From positions 44,021,791 to 44,085,790 of the forward strand of contig OY744613.1 of NCBI GenBank assembly GCA_963556255.1: a stretch of 64,000 nt of DNA. Direction: 5' to 3'. The notes under the pieces were generated by a model, which did not search any database, had not been told where the DNA came from, and saw only the letters and a list, made by a program, of their open reading frames with translations. A program made the translations under genes and the position numbers. Each line of letters starts with the position of its first letter. Position 1 is the stretch's first letter. Source of the stretch: Allolobophora icterica. Taxonomy: Eukaryota > Annelida > Clitellata > Crassiclitellata > Lumbricidae. Shown one piece after another: positions 31,561 to 43,540 of this stretch.

Positions 31561-32429
31561 ATGCAAATTTTCTTCCATGATTGTTCGCTTCCAGAACCAT
31601 TTTTCTAGAAAAGAACACTGAGTATTTGCAATTTACGAAATGCAGCTTTTTCATTTATAGGCGAGGCACAGAATTAAATGAATCATAAAAATCGCAAAAG
31701 ACAACAAAACACCAAATATTAAGGATACACGACAATCTTCATTAGGGCATCTTAATTAGAGGAGTACGTTGATCTCTTTGCATAAAACATAATTTATCAT
31801 TCTTAATGATCAAAAATAAAGTCTGCACTTAATTTAAGCAGAATAAGCTAATTAATTTTATTACTTAGCACATAATGAATGTAACGAAAATAGGCTAAGT
31901 ATCAAAAGACTAAAATAGTCTCACAAAAAATGATGTAGGCCTACAGCTAATCGCTCTGTTAAATATCTGGCTCAGGATAAGTATTTGTGCAACTAAATTC
32001 AATATTTAACAACAAATTTGTCAAGTAGTGGACCTAAGGACAAAAGACTTTAATAGCTACACTGTTACTGGGAAAGGTGTAGTAAGGGTGGGATTAGGGT
32101 GGGGTAGGGTGTGATGTGAGTGATTTTCCACCCTAGCATTGAACAACGTGGGAATTTAGTAAGTCAGCGTCGGTTTTTCCACCTTACATTATAGGGTGGT
32201 AATTATAATTCATTGCTGTATCACTGAATAATGAAAATGCTAGTATTTGATTATGTAAACAAGTAACTGTAAACTTAACTAAACTATACTTTGTCTATAA
32301 TTAATCAATGAATTAATAATTTATTGGCAAAAATTAATTCTATAATTAATCAATGAGTTAATAATTTATTGGCAAAAATTACTTAATGTTATCATTAAAA
32401 TGATTTTAAATAATATATTTTGCAATATT
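31561..32429. other. Spacer with a CACTGTTACTGGG-ended repeat fragment
   Basis: At 32059-32200, CTACACTGTTACTGGGAAAG followed by repeated GGGTGGG and CCACCCT motifs resembles the right end of the 58556-59308 repeat in inverse. Otherwise AT-rich with no genes. Confidence 0.45.
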
Positions 32430-32890
32430 TATTGTTATAACCATCGATGAGCAATGATAAACAATGCACAACCTTGCGACAATTACATGAAAATATGTTT
32501 TAAAAATATTACGTTTGAAGAACATTAGTTTAAGAAAATTGTATGAATTAACAAATCAATTTAAAGTTCGGTTTGAACCCACACCCTCTTGAATTAAAAG
32601 GAAGCGCCTCAACTAACTCCGCTATGCCGCAATTGTAAATATTGTCGCATAAAAATTATCTATTAAAAGAAAATAATTCTAACGGAAAAAATATTTTAAA
32701 ATATTCAATTTAAACCAGTATATTAACTAAAATTTGACTAAATTGGAACCATAGTAAAATGATTCCCGCCCGTAGAATTTATGATTGGGCCCCGTTATTT
32801 GCTTTCAGGCATTTTGTGTGTTTGTACGGAAAAAATGTAGACCTGTCATAGTTTCCTTTATAGCCATTATAACTACAGCCATTAGAAATT
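32430..32890. repeat. Dispersed repeat with tRNA-like head, paralogous empty site of the LTR element
   Basis: Aligns with 40450-40536 plus 50156-50520, the two flanks of the LTR retrotransposon, but lacks that insertion. It contains a tRNA-like block on the minus strand (about 32566-32640: AGCGGAGTTAGTTGAGGCGC and GTGGGTTCAAACC). The counterpart tRNA-like block in the filled copy is at 50225-50296. Confidence 0.8.
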
Positions 32891-32909
32891 TCTTTAATTG
32901 TTATTGGGA

Positions 32910-33010
32910 GGGGATAGAGTAATGGTAACATGGCCAGAAGAGCATTAGATCGCGGTCCAATATTCGTAACTCACCCCCCCTCTAGGGCGGCGCTTTCCAT
33001 GGCTGCAAAA
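32910..33010 (+). mobile_element. tRNA-derived SINE, head part (old copy)
   Basis: GATAGAGTAATGGTAACATG and ATCGCGGTCCAATATTCG correspond to the box A and box B areas of the SINE at 35907-36668. The copy continues at 34264-34372 after the hAT element. It is the most diverged copy. Confidence 0.65.
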
Positions 33011-33443
33011 TAGAATTGGGAGTGAATTGGGTCAGCCGATCTGACTTGAAGTGGTCCTGAAGTCGACGACTTGGAGTCAAAAGGACTTGATCCGACTTGA
33101 CAGAAAAACAACCAACTTCCGACTTTAAGTCGACTTCTGACAATGTAATAACGATTACGTACGGCTAATAATACAACATGTCAAGCCAATTCTGCCTGGC
33201 AAGCATTTCTTTCTAATGAGTAATGAGACCTCAACACCTGATGAATAAAATTGTAAACATTTCGATTCGCCATTTTTTAGCGTGGGGCCTAAGTGTGACG
33301 TTTTAACATAGAATAACAAATTATATAAATAAATCCGCCAGACACCGACAAAAAATAAGTAAGTAACTGTTTAGCTAAACCGGCGTCAATAATCTCTATA
33401 ATAATTTTCCAGATCCGTGTGTCCTACGAGAAACGCTCTGGAA

Positions 33444-33756
33444 TGTCTGGCATGTGACTGCGACGACCTCCCTAAGGCCGGCGTATCACTCGGGTGAGCG
33501 ACGTTGGCCCGGTCCGCCGCCACGGCGCTAGGCGGGTGGACGTGCGGGCGCACACCCGCACTGACGGACGGTCGGGCGAATTGACACATGGACAAACAGC
33601 GGTTACTAAGTCTGTGTCTGCCACCCTCCCTCCCGCCCTATCTCTCCCTCCCTCTCACTCCTTCCCTCCAGTCCTCTTCCTCTCTCTCACTGCGTTCGAC
33701 GACCACCGTAAGGCCGGCAAATCACGCGGGCGAGCGAAATTGGCCCGGCCCGCCGA
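33444..33756. repeat. GC-rich 313-bp segment duplicated at 35396-35708
   Basis: Identical by eye to 35396-35708. Within 33465-33935, two units of about 240 bp can be seen (both with AAGGCCGGC, GGACGTGCGGGCGCACAC, and TACACATNGACAAACAGC), so it is a large-unit tandem repeat. The ORFs across it are not supported. Confidence 0.85.
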
Positions 33757-33809
33757 CACTCGGCGCTCGGCAGATGGACGTGCGGGCGCACACCAGGATG
33801 GACGGACGG

Positions 33810-33811
33810 TC

Positions 33812-33847
<36 letters not shown>
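33810..33847. repeat. (GACA)n microsatellite
   Basis: About nine GACA units inside the GC-rich repeat. Confidence 0.95.
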
Positions 33848-34263
33848 GGATTTACACATAGACAAACAGCATTTAGTGAGTCTATCTCTGCCTCCCTCCC
33901 GCCCTGCCTGTCCCTCTCCCTCCCCCTTCATATATGACGGGCAATCATCTTGTACATAATAATAATACATAAGTACGCGGGAGAAGTAAGAACTAGTAGG
34001 CCTATTCTTCATTAATTTTTGCCAAAACACTACAAAGCTGCTTAAATGCTACCCTGGCCTCACGATTATTAGTGTGACGTGATAAATTTAGATTTGTTTG
34101 TGTCTCAAGTCAGTTTAAGTCGATGTGTGGAAAAAACAACTTCAAGGCACTTTTTGGTATGAATTCGACTTGGGGTCAGTTGCGTTAAGCAGAAACGACT
34201 CGACTTGACTTGGAATGACTAACTTTAACCAAGTCGACTTATTGGGATCGACTCCCAGGTCTA

Positions 34264-34388
34264 CTGCCAAACCGTGTGTTTAATTAGGATCTTAGTTGTA
34301 TAATGTCATGTTTCAATGTAATCTTACTGCGTACTTGTCAGATTGAATTAATAAAGAAAGAAGATTATTATAATAAGCAGGTAATTAT
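34264..34388 (+). mobile_element. tRNA-derived SINE, tail part (old copy)
   Basis: GTAATCTTACTGCGTACTTG and TTGAATTAATAAAGAAAGAAG match the 3' half of the SINE copies at 35907-36668 and 40086-40283 in inverse orientation. Confidence 0.65.
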
Positions 34389-34396
34389 GTTATTAC

Positions 34397-34645
34397 CATT
34401 GCCTTTTTTCAGCCGGAACGGGCGTTCCGGCACCTTTTTTCAGGTACTAAAAATAATTTATTTATTTTAATAATAAAAACAATAATTTAGTTATTTTTAA
34501 TTTAATTTCAGTGTTTTGAACCGTTATTGAGTCCCCTCCCATCCCCAATCCCGTTTTTCTCTGGAATTTAGCCCGCCCATAATACAGTACGTTCCGCTAT
34601 TTCTATTGTTCCGCTCCGGAACCTTTTTTCCGGAAAAAAGCACTG
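34397..34645. mobile_element. hAT-type MITE, 249 bp
   Basis: The target duplication GTTATTAC is at 34389-34396 and 34646-34653. Termini CATTGCCTTTTTTCAG and, inverted, CAGTGCTTTTTTCCGG. Contains a GGAACGGGCGTTCC palindrome. The unoccupied flank sequence exists at 50555-50590 (AATTTTGTTATTACATTATG), confirming the insertion. Confidence 0.9.
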
Positions 34646-34785
34646 GTTATTACATTATGTAATGTAACCCAGTAACCAGTTTACATATGAACACAAACGT
34701 GGATAAGCTTATTAGAAGAAGCGCATGAACACACCAACTCAACTTGCTTGAGCGTTCAACCACCACGACGAGCATGGAACAATGT

Positions 34786-35053
<268 letters not shown>

Positions 35054-35395
35054 GTTGCGATCTCCCAGGCCTTCCTTCTCCGTCAGTTACCAGGCCGAGC
35101 ACAGATCGGGAAGGGGAAATGCAGTCCTTCTGGGCGTAATTTCGTTAGGCTCGAGGGCCCGGCCTATGTCGTCTGTCAGAGATCTGCAAGTTCAAATCGA
35201 CATCAAACGTTTCACAGCTATATTCGACACGAAACACCAGCAGTTAATACACGTATTTCTGACTGATCATCAAACCGCTAAGAATCACTGAACTCTGAAC
35301 TTAGACAGGCAATTTCTATAATGAAATTACCTCTTTGTAATAATTTTTCCCGGCTTATATAGGCGACTAGGTGTCGTAGGACCGGAGGAGGGAGG
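35054..35395. other. Unassigned spacer
   Basis: 340 bp between a microsatellite and the GC-rich duplicate. No supported feature. Confidence 0.4.
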
Positions 35396-36842
<1,447 letters not shown>

Positions 36843-36849
36843 TATCTAC

Positions 36850-36969
36850 AACGCAGTAGATTTCCGCGGCACTTTCCCTCTCTCGATTCCTGAGGAATAG
36901 AGGCCGTTCCAGATGACTTACCTATTTTAATTAATATTTAAGTCCCCGAGGGATCATATGTACCTTGGG
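36850..36969 (+). mobile_element. LINE 3' UTR with CCCCGAGG hairpin, continued at 39360
   Basis: GGCCGTTCCAGATGACTTAC, then GTCCCCGAGGGATCATATGT and ACCTTGGGGC. The hAT element entered the hairpin's right arm, and the tail CATAAAAAAAATAATAATAA resumes at 39360. Confidence 0.7.
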
Positions 36970-37356
36970 GCAGCGGTTCCCAAACTTTTCTGGGTCGCGA
37001 CCCACTTGTGAATATCTTGGCAGTCTCAAAACCCACTGTGTAAAATTAAGCATTGTGTACTAAAATTTGCTTCGTAAATGGTATGGAAATATGCAGATTT
37101 ACGTACAGTGCTTTGAAATTTAAAGCATTAACCCTCGAATGCCCAAGGGGGGGGTCCGACCGGACCCCAGACCCGCTTTTCACGGATAACTTTAGAACGG
37201 CTACGAAATTGTAGAAATGCTTTTAGGACATCCTAAAGCATTCAATTGGGCTTCGTATGTTATATTTTGCGTGATTATACTACCACCCTGTAGCCCACAA
37301 CCATAGCATATACCAAGGACACCCCCAAGATATGCGGCTGATGGTCATACTGGCAT

Positions 37357-38540
37357 ATTGTATTGTATTGTATTGTATTGTATTTGAACATTTATAAAGC
37401 GCCTCTAGTAGGGTGAACCGTTCAGAGGCGCTCCCAGTGCGCAAGGCCAAGAGAAAAGAAATAAGTCTTGAGGAAAGCAAAAGAAGATGAGGGGTTACTT
37501 ATTAAAATTTGAGAGCGAGTAGAAGGAGACAGTGTATTCCAGAGAGAGGGACCAATTGAGGCAAAAGATCGGGACTGAGCCATAGCTGTTCTAGTATGAG
37601 GAACTGAGAGATCAAATCTGTTTGAGGAGCGAAGTGGACGATGCGAAGAGACAGAAAGAGGCCGGTGAATTACATCAATTAAATATTTGGGGGCGAGACC
37701 CCGCTGTGTCTTTGACACCAGCATAAGGATTTTGAACTTAATACGTGCAGAGAGAGGAAGCCAGTGCAGTTTCTCAAACATGAAGGATGAAATGCGTGAG
37801 TAGCGTGGCAGACGGGCAATTAATCTTGCAGCTGCATTTAGGACTGACTGCAGAGGCATGAGACGGACCTTAGGAAGACCGATTAGAAGCGAATTGCAGT
37901 AGTCAATTCTGGAGCAAATGAAAGCATGGACCAGCGTTGTGAAAACAGAGGAAGAGACAGATCGTCGAACAGCCCTGAGACGCCTTAAGTGGAAGTAGGA
38001 AACACGTGTGAGGTTAGAAATGTGATCTTTGAAGGAGAGAGAGCTATCAAGCGTAACACCTAGATCACGTACACTTGATGAAAAGGAGTAGTGAGGGAAG
38101 ATTTCCAAGAGGAGGGCGAAGTCAATCTTAAGCAACTGTTGACGGGAGCCAAACCAAATGAACTGGGTTTTGGAGGCATTAAGACAGAGACGATTTGAGG
38201 ACATCCAGGAATGGAGAGACTTAGATAGAGACTCAATACGCTCAACTAAGTGCAATTGAGATAAAGGAGACCCATGGACAAAAGCTTGAACATCATCAGC
38301 AAAGATATGACCAGTAGCTCCCGAGAGTGGGAAAAGAGAAGGAATGTCAGCCGTGTAGAGAATAAAGAGTAAAGGACCAAGTACAGAGCCTTGAGGAACG
38401 CCCAGCTTAATGTGAATCCATTTTGTTCTAGAGTCGCCCGATATAATCATTTGGGTTCGTTCAGACATATATGATCGAAACCAGCAAAGAGGAAGGCCCT
38501 GTAACCCATATGAAGTCTCAAGACGGTGAAGGAGAATACT
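37357..38540 (-). mobile_element. L2/CR1-group LINE, second family, 5'-truncated
   Basis: The tail is (TGTAT)n at 37357-37384. The 3' hairpin AGCGCCTCT...AGAGGCGCT lies at 37399-37433. It contains the 348-residue ORF listed next. The truncation point lies just after the first reverse transcriptase motif, at about 38540. Confidence 0.92.
37422..38468 (-). CDS. LINE ORF2 C-terminal part: reverse transcriptase and tail domain
   Basis: 348 residues, uninterrupted. The frame is open upstream to about 38535 (ILLHRLETSYGLQG). Reverse transcriptase motifs: LGVPQGSVLGPLLFILYTAD, then GHIFADDVQAF, where FADD is the catalytic pair. The C-terminal domain has VRDLGVTLDSSLSF, HAFICSRIDYCNSLL, LHWLPLSARIKFKIL and ASIGPSLWNTL. 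The stop lies about 12 bp inside the 3' hairpin, so there is almost no 3' UTR. Endonuclease and the first catalytic aspartate motif are missing through 5' truncation, so the copy is dead on arrival. The intact frame points to a recent insertion. Confidence 0.9.
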   Translation of the reverse strand: MSERTQMIISGDSRTKWIHIKLGVPQGSVLGPLLFILYTADIPSLFPLSGATGHIFADDVQAFVHGSPLSQLHLVERIESLSKSLHSWMSSNRLCLNASKTQFIWFGSRQQLLKIDFALLLEIFPHYSFSSSVRDLGVTLDSSLSFKDHISNLTRVSYFHLRRLRAVRRSVSSSVFTTLVHAFICSRIDYCNSLLIGLPKVRLMPLQSVLNAAARLIARLPRYSRISSFMFEKLHWLPLSARIKFKILMLVSKTQRGLAPKYLIDVIHRPLSVSSHRPLRSSNRFDLSVPHTRTAMAQSRSFASIGPSLWNTLSPSTRSQILISNPSSSFAFLKTYFFSLGLAHWERL

Positions 38541-39360
38541 ATATATAGTATATATAGTTTGCCAACCCAGAAATAAATTATTTTAACGCACGTTATTGTG
38601 AAATACCATATATCAGTCGATTGCAAATTGAATTTGGATTATAACAAGCCAAATCCCGTTAAAATATTCCATTCCTGTACCCCACAACCATAGCATATAC
38701 CAAGGACACCCCAAGATATGCGGCTGGTGGTCATACTGGCATATGGTTTACCAACCCAGAAATAAATTTTTAGCGCAAGTTATTGTAAAATACCATGTAT
38801 CAGTCGAATGCAAATTGAATTTGGATTATAACAAGCCAAATACCGTTAAAATATTCCAATCCTGTACCCCACAACCAGGGAACAACTACATGCGTACAAT
38901 TGAATAGCCTACATGCGAAAAATCCCGAAATTGCAAAGAAACTACAAAAGAGTAGGCCCCCTATTAAAGTTCAAATAAAGTTTCACCAGGTGGCGCTATT
39001 GTGAAATACCATATATCAGTCGATTGCAAATTGAATTTGGATTATAACAAGCCAAATCCCGTTAAAATATTCCAATCCGTTCTCCAGATATCACAATGAA
39101 AACACTGGGGTCCGGTCGGACCCCCCCGTTGGGCATTCGTGTACCAAAAAATAGCTTGGGCACTCGAGGGTTAAAAGAAAATTTAGGTAAAAACAGTTTT
39201 CAGTTTATTGCAATCCAGCTAGTTATAGCCCAATCATAGCCAAATATTGTAGCTGCAAAAAATAAATGTTTCTCGAAAGAAAGTTGGCGACCCACTTTCC
39301 AGAGCTTCGCGACCCACTTTTGGGTCGCGACCTACAGTTTGGGAAACACTGCCTTGGGGC

Positions 39361-39386
39361 ATAAAAAAAATAATAATAATAAAAAC

Positions 39387-39482
<96 letters not shown>

Positions 39483-39486
39483 AATA
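39361..39486. repeat. (AAT)n microsatellite (LINE tail)
   Basis: AAT tail of the LINE whose hairpin was split by the hAT element. Confidence 0.95.
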
Positions 39487-39690
39487 GGTAGTCTCTCTAT
39501 TGTCAGGAGACAATAGAGAGACTACCTTCCTTTATCAGCGCTTATCTATGAAATCCAACGCTTCAATGCTGTCGCTTTTGCTAGCACCTTTTGCACTGAT
39601 AAAACCATCTGCGAAGACTATCCATTCCAGAACAATGCCCCCTAATTTTTGAACTCCCGAGGGATCATATGTAACTCGGGGAAAAAAATA
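39487..39690 (+). mobile_element. LINE 3' end with C-terminal ORF remnant and hairpin
   Basis: GDNRETTFLYQRLS, then (after a frameshift) IQRFNAVAFASTF, matching the fragments at 24463 and 25021. The 3' UTR has CCCGAGGGATCATATGTA and ACTCGGGG, then AATAATACTAATAAT. It begins with an inverted GTAGTCTCTCTATTGTC. Confidence 0.7.
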
Positions 39691-39699
39691 ATACTAATA

Positions 39700-40085
<386 letters not shown>

Positions 40086-40443
40086 ATCTTTTTCTTTTTT
40101 AATTCAAACCGACAAACGCAGTAAGATTACATTGAGACATAACAGTACAATTATCAATTTCTTAACTAAACACACGTTATGGCAGCCATGCAAGGCACCC
40201 GTCCGAGGAAGGTTGCGGGAATCGAGCCGCGTACTGCTCTCTCCTGCTGCTCTCCTGGCCATGAGTGTTACCATTACTCCATCCTCATTACATTGAGACA
40301 TAACAGTACAATTATCAATATCTTAACTAAACACGCGTTATGGCAGCCATGCAAGGCGTCCGCTCGAGGAGGGTTGCGGGAATCGCACCGCGTACTGCTG
40401 CACTCCTGCTGCTTTCCTGGCCATGAGTGTTAACTTTACTCCA
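40086..40443 (-). mobile_element. Two tRNA-derived SINE copies in tandem
   Basis: 40086-40283 and 40284-40443, same orientation. Each has the inverse of GAGTAATGGTAACACTCATG (box A side) and a box B (GCGGCTCGATTCCCGC or GCGGTGCGATTCCCGC), and shares the TAACG(C/T)GTGTTTAGTTAAG body. The second copy lacks the tail. Confidence 0.8.
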
Positions 40444-40536
40444 CCCCCCACCCTTGCAAAATTTATTGTTATAACCTTCGATTAGCAATGATAAACAAGA
40501 CACAACCTTGTGACAATTACATAAAAAAAATATGTG

Positions 40537-41012
40537 TGTCAACCCAATCCTTCCGTTGACAATCCTTCTGATTAAATCCTTGTTCTCTTTGTACTTAACG
40601 CCTATTTAACGTTCACCTTTTGAACACTAATTCTACGTATAAGTATAACCTGAATTAATCAGCAACACAGTTTAATATCTTTTAGTTTAATAAGAAACAA
40701 ACAGACAGAACTCAATTCGATTACAACTCAACTAGTCAGCCACACTACTACAGCGAATACACTCGAATTCAAACTTCTCTAGTCAGCATAATTCTTCGCG
40801 CCTCTTGACACACCTGTCTTCTGTGCGCCTAAGCGAACTCTAATAATATACATATAGCGCGCCGCTGCCGAGATTGGCCGGCCGCGCGTGTCACTAAGAC
40901 TATACGTTATACATCTATCATATATACATATACACGTGAAACTAAAGTAAGCGCACTAAATATATACGCTAATATCTCGCACTGCAAGACTGTACACAAA
41001 ACTCAGTTCACA
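40537..41012 (-). repeat. Outer (3') LTR
   Basis: 476 bp, TGTCAACC to GTTCACA on the plus strand. It pairs best with the LTR at 49680-50155. Confidence 0.93.
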
Positions 41013-41015
41013 TTA

Positions 41016-41030
41016 CCTCCTTCCTTTTTC
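41016..41030 (-). other. Polypurine tract
   Basis: GAAAAAGGAAGGAGG on the minus strand, three bases before the LTR start TGTGAAC. This is the expected plus-strand primer site. A second copy precedes the middle LTR at 42520-42534. Confidence 0.8.
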
Positions 41031-41128
41031 TGGAATTGAGCAAATTAAATTTCAAAATTTGCGAAATTACCAAAATACATGAAACATATATATATATCTA
41101 AATAATTAATAAACAGTCTTACGATTAC

Positions 41129-42039
41129 TTATAACCTTGACAAACAATCAGCAATAATATTCAATCTGCCCTTCTTGTACTTCACCTCAACATCAAAAGT
41201 TTGTAAGGCTAACGCCCAACGCACAAGTTTAGCAGACTTAGACATTGACTCATTCAAGTATGTAAGAGGATTGTGATCAGTAAAAATGAAAATTTTTGAT
41301 CCAATTATAATTTCTTTTAACTTGTTTAGAGCCCAAACAATAGCATAGGCTTCCTTTTCCACAGTAGCCCATCTCTTCTGGGTATCAGTTAATTTCTGAC
41401 TGATAAATGACACAGGGCGTTCTATTCCCTTGTCGTCCATCTGTGTTAAAACAGCCCCAACTGCAAAGTCACTACTATCGCAGTACAAATTGAATGGTTT
41501 TCCCACTTCAAAAACATATAATACTACTTTGGATCGCACAGCCTCTTTAAGTAAATCAAATGCTTGCTGATGTTCAACAGTCCAATCAATCTTATCAGAA
41601 ACACGTTTACTAGTTAAATCAGATAGCGGTTTCGCAATCTGTGCAAAGTCCTTAATAAACTGTCTGTAATAATTAAAAAATCCAAGCAGTTGCTTAACTT
41701 GCTTCTTAGTTTCTGGGATCTTCAAATTACTCAAACTTTCAATTCTGTCTGGATTCATCTTTATCTTACCAGACCCAACCACATGACCGATAAACCTTAC
41801 TTCAGACTTACCAAATATGCATTTTTTCAAATTTAAGGTAACGTTATGCAATCTCATTTGCATCAAAAATGCATCTAACTGCTGTAAATGAATTTTCCAA
41901 TTGTCAGAATGCACAGCAATGTCATCAACATACGGTTCTGCAAAGTCACTTATAGGCTGTAAAACTAAATTTATCGCCTTAACAAAAGTTCGTCCTGAAT
42001 TTATCATTCCAAAAGGAACACGAGTAAATTCATACAGTC
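41129..42039 (-). pseudogene. Retrotransposon pol fragment: end of reverse transcriptase and RNase H (outer copy)
   Basis: Open from the YEFTRVPFGMINSG segment through EPYVDDIAVHSD (YVDD catalytic pair), the LLGFFNYYRQFIKDF thumb region, and RNase H motifs YCDSSDFAVGAVL, EKEAYAIVWALN and FTDHNPLTYLN, to a stop at 41129. It begins abruptly at 42039, where the middle LTR abuts, so it has no start of its own. It differs from the inner copy by roughly 1%. Confidence 0.9.
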
Positions 42040-42516
42040 TGTCAACCCAATCCTTCCGTTGACAATCCTTCTGATTAAATCCTTGTTCTCTTCGTACTTA
42101 ACGCCTATTTAACGTTCACCTTTTGAACACTAATTCTACGTATAAGTATAACCTGAATTAATCAGCAACACAGTTTAATATCTTTTCAGTTTAATAAGAA
42201 ACAAACAGACAGAACTCAATTCGATTACAACTCAACTAGTCAGCCACACTACTACAGCGAACACACTCGAATTCAAACTTCTCTAGTCAGCATAATTCTT
42301 CGCGCCTCTTGACACACCTGTCTTCTGTGCGCCTAAGCGAACACTAATAATATACATATAGCGCGCCGCTGCCGATGTCGGCCGGCCGCGCGTGTCACTA
42401 AAACTATACGTTATACATCTATCATATATACATATACACGTGAAACTAAAGTAAGCGCACTAAATATATACGCTAATATCTCGCACTGCAAGACTGTACA
42501 CAAAACTCAGTTCACA
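42040..42516 (-). repeat. Middle LTR
   Basis: 477 bp. It joins pol directly at CATACAGTC with no primer site or gag between. About eight differences from either outer LTR, including the GATGTCGG versus GAGATTGG block. Confidence 0.93.
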
Positions 42517-42752
42517 TTACCTCCTTCCTTTTTCTGGAATTGAGCAAATTAAATTTCAAAATTTGCGAAATTACCAAAATACATGAAACATATATATATA
42601 TCTAAATAATTAATAAACAGTCTTACGATTACTTATAACCTTGACAAACAATCAGCAATAACATTCAATCTGCCCTTCTTGTACTTCGCCTCAACATCAA
42701 AAGTTTGTAAGGCTAACGCCCAACGCACAAGTTTAGCAGACTTAGACATTGA

Positions 42753-43540
42753 CTAAGTCAAGTATGTAAGAGGATTGTGATCAGTAAAAATGAAAATTTT
42801 CGATCCAATTATAATTTCTTTTAACTTGTTTAAAGCCCAAACAATAGCATAGGCTTCCTTTTCCACAGTAGCCCATCTCTTCTGGGTATCAGTTAATTTC
42901 TGACTGATAAATGACACAGGGCGTTCTATTCCCTTGTCGTCCATCTGTGTTAAAACAGCCCCGACTGCAAAGTCACTACTATCGCAGTACAAATTGAATG
43001 GTTTTCCCACTTCAAAAACATATAATACTACTTTGGATCGCACAGCCTCTTTAAGTAAATCAAATGCTTGCTGATGTTCAACAGTCCAATCAATCTTATC
43101 AGAAACACGTTTACTAGTTAAATCAGATAGCGGTTTCGCAATCTGTGCAAAGTCCTTAATAAACTGTCTGTAATAATTAAAAAATCCAAGCAGTTGCTTA
43201 ACTTGCTTCTTAGTTTCTGGGATCTTCAAATTACTCAAACTTTCAATTCTGTCTGGATTCATCTTTATCTTACCAGACCCAACCACATGACCGATAAACC
43301 TTACTTCAGACTTACCAAATATGCATTTTTTCAAATTTAAGGTAACGTTATGCAATCTCATTTGCATCAAAAATGCATCTAACTGCTGTAAATGAATTTT
43401 CCAATTGTCAGAATGCACAGCAATGTCATCAACATACGGTTCTGCAAAGTCACTTATAGGCTGTAAAACTAAATTTATCGCCTTAACAAAAGTTCGGCCT
43501 GAATTTATCATTCCAAAAGGAACACGAGTAAATTCATACA
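42753..43540 (-). pseudogene. Retrotransposon pol fragment: end of reverse transcriptase and RNase H (inner copy)
   Basis: Continues the interrupted main ORF on the far side of the nested LINE (YEFTRVPFGM onward, YVDD, RNase H). A CTCATT to CTAAGT change brings a stop after NPLTYLT, about 30 residues before the stop used in the outer copy, so RNase H is truncated. Confidence 0.9.

Larger units (their letters stand above)
33011..34263. mobile_element. hAT-type element, 1,253 bp, inside a SINE
   Basis: Termini TAGAATTGGGAGTGAATTGG and, inverted, TAGACCTGGGAGTCGATCCC. The 8-bp flanks are CTGCAAAA and CTGCCAAA (one mismatch). Many GACTTG/CAAGTC repeats lie near both ends, and a GC-rich tandem repeat with a (GACA)n run fills the centre. 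There is no transposase, so it is non-autonomous. Confidence 0.75.
37132..39170. mobile_element. piggyBac-like non-autonomous element, TTAA target duplication
   Basis: TTAA at 37128-37131 and 39171-39174. Termini CCCTCGAATGCCCAAG and, inverted, CCCTCGAGTGCCCAAG. Subterminal GGGGTCCGACCGGACCCC near both ends. The interior contains ~180-bp direct repeats (CCACAACCATAGCATATACC, twice) and a nested LINE at 37357-38540. No transposase was seen. Confidence 0.88.
36970..39351. mobile_element. hAT-type element carrying a nested piggyBac-like element
   Basis: The target duplication CCTTGGGG is at 36962-36969 and 39352-39359. Termini CAGCGGTTCCCAAACTTTTC and, inverted, CAGTGTTTCCCAAACTGTAG. Both subterminal regions contain GGGTCGCGACC palindromes. 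Without the nested insertion it is only about 340 bp, so it is a MITE-sized derivative. Confidence 0.93.

Noticed and set aside
33494..33959. ORFs of 123-147 codons over the GC-rich repeat
   Set aside because: They run through a tandem repeat and a (GACA)n microsatellite, and are duplicated with the repeat at 35446.
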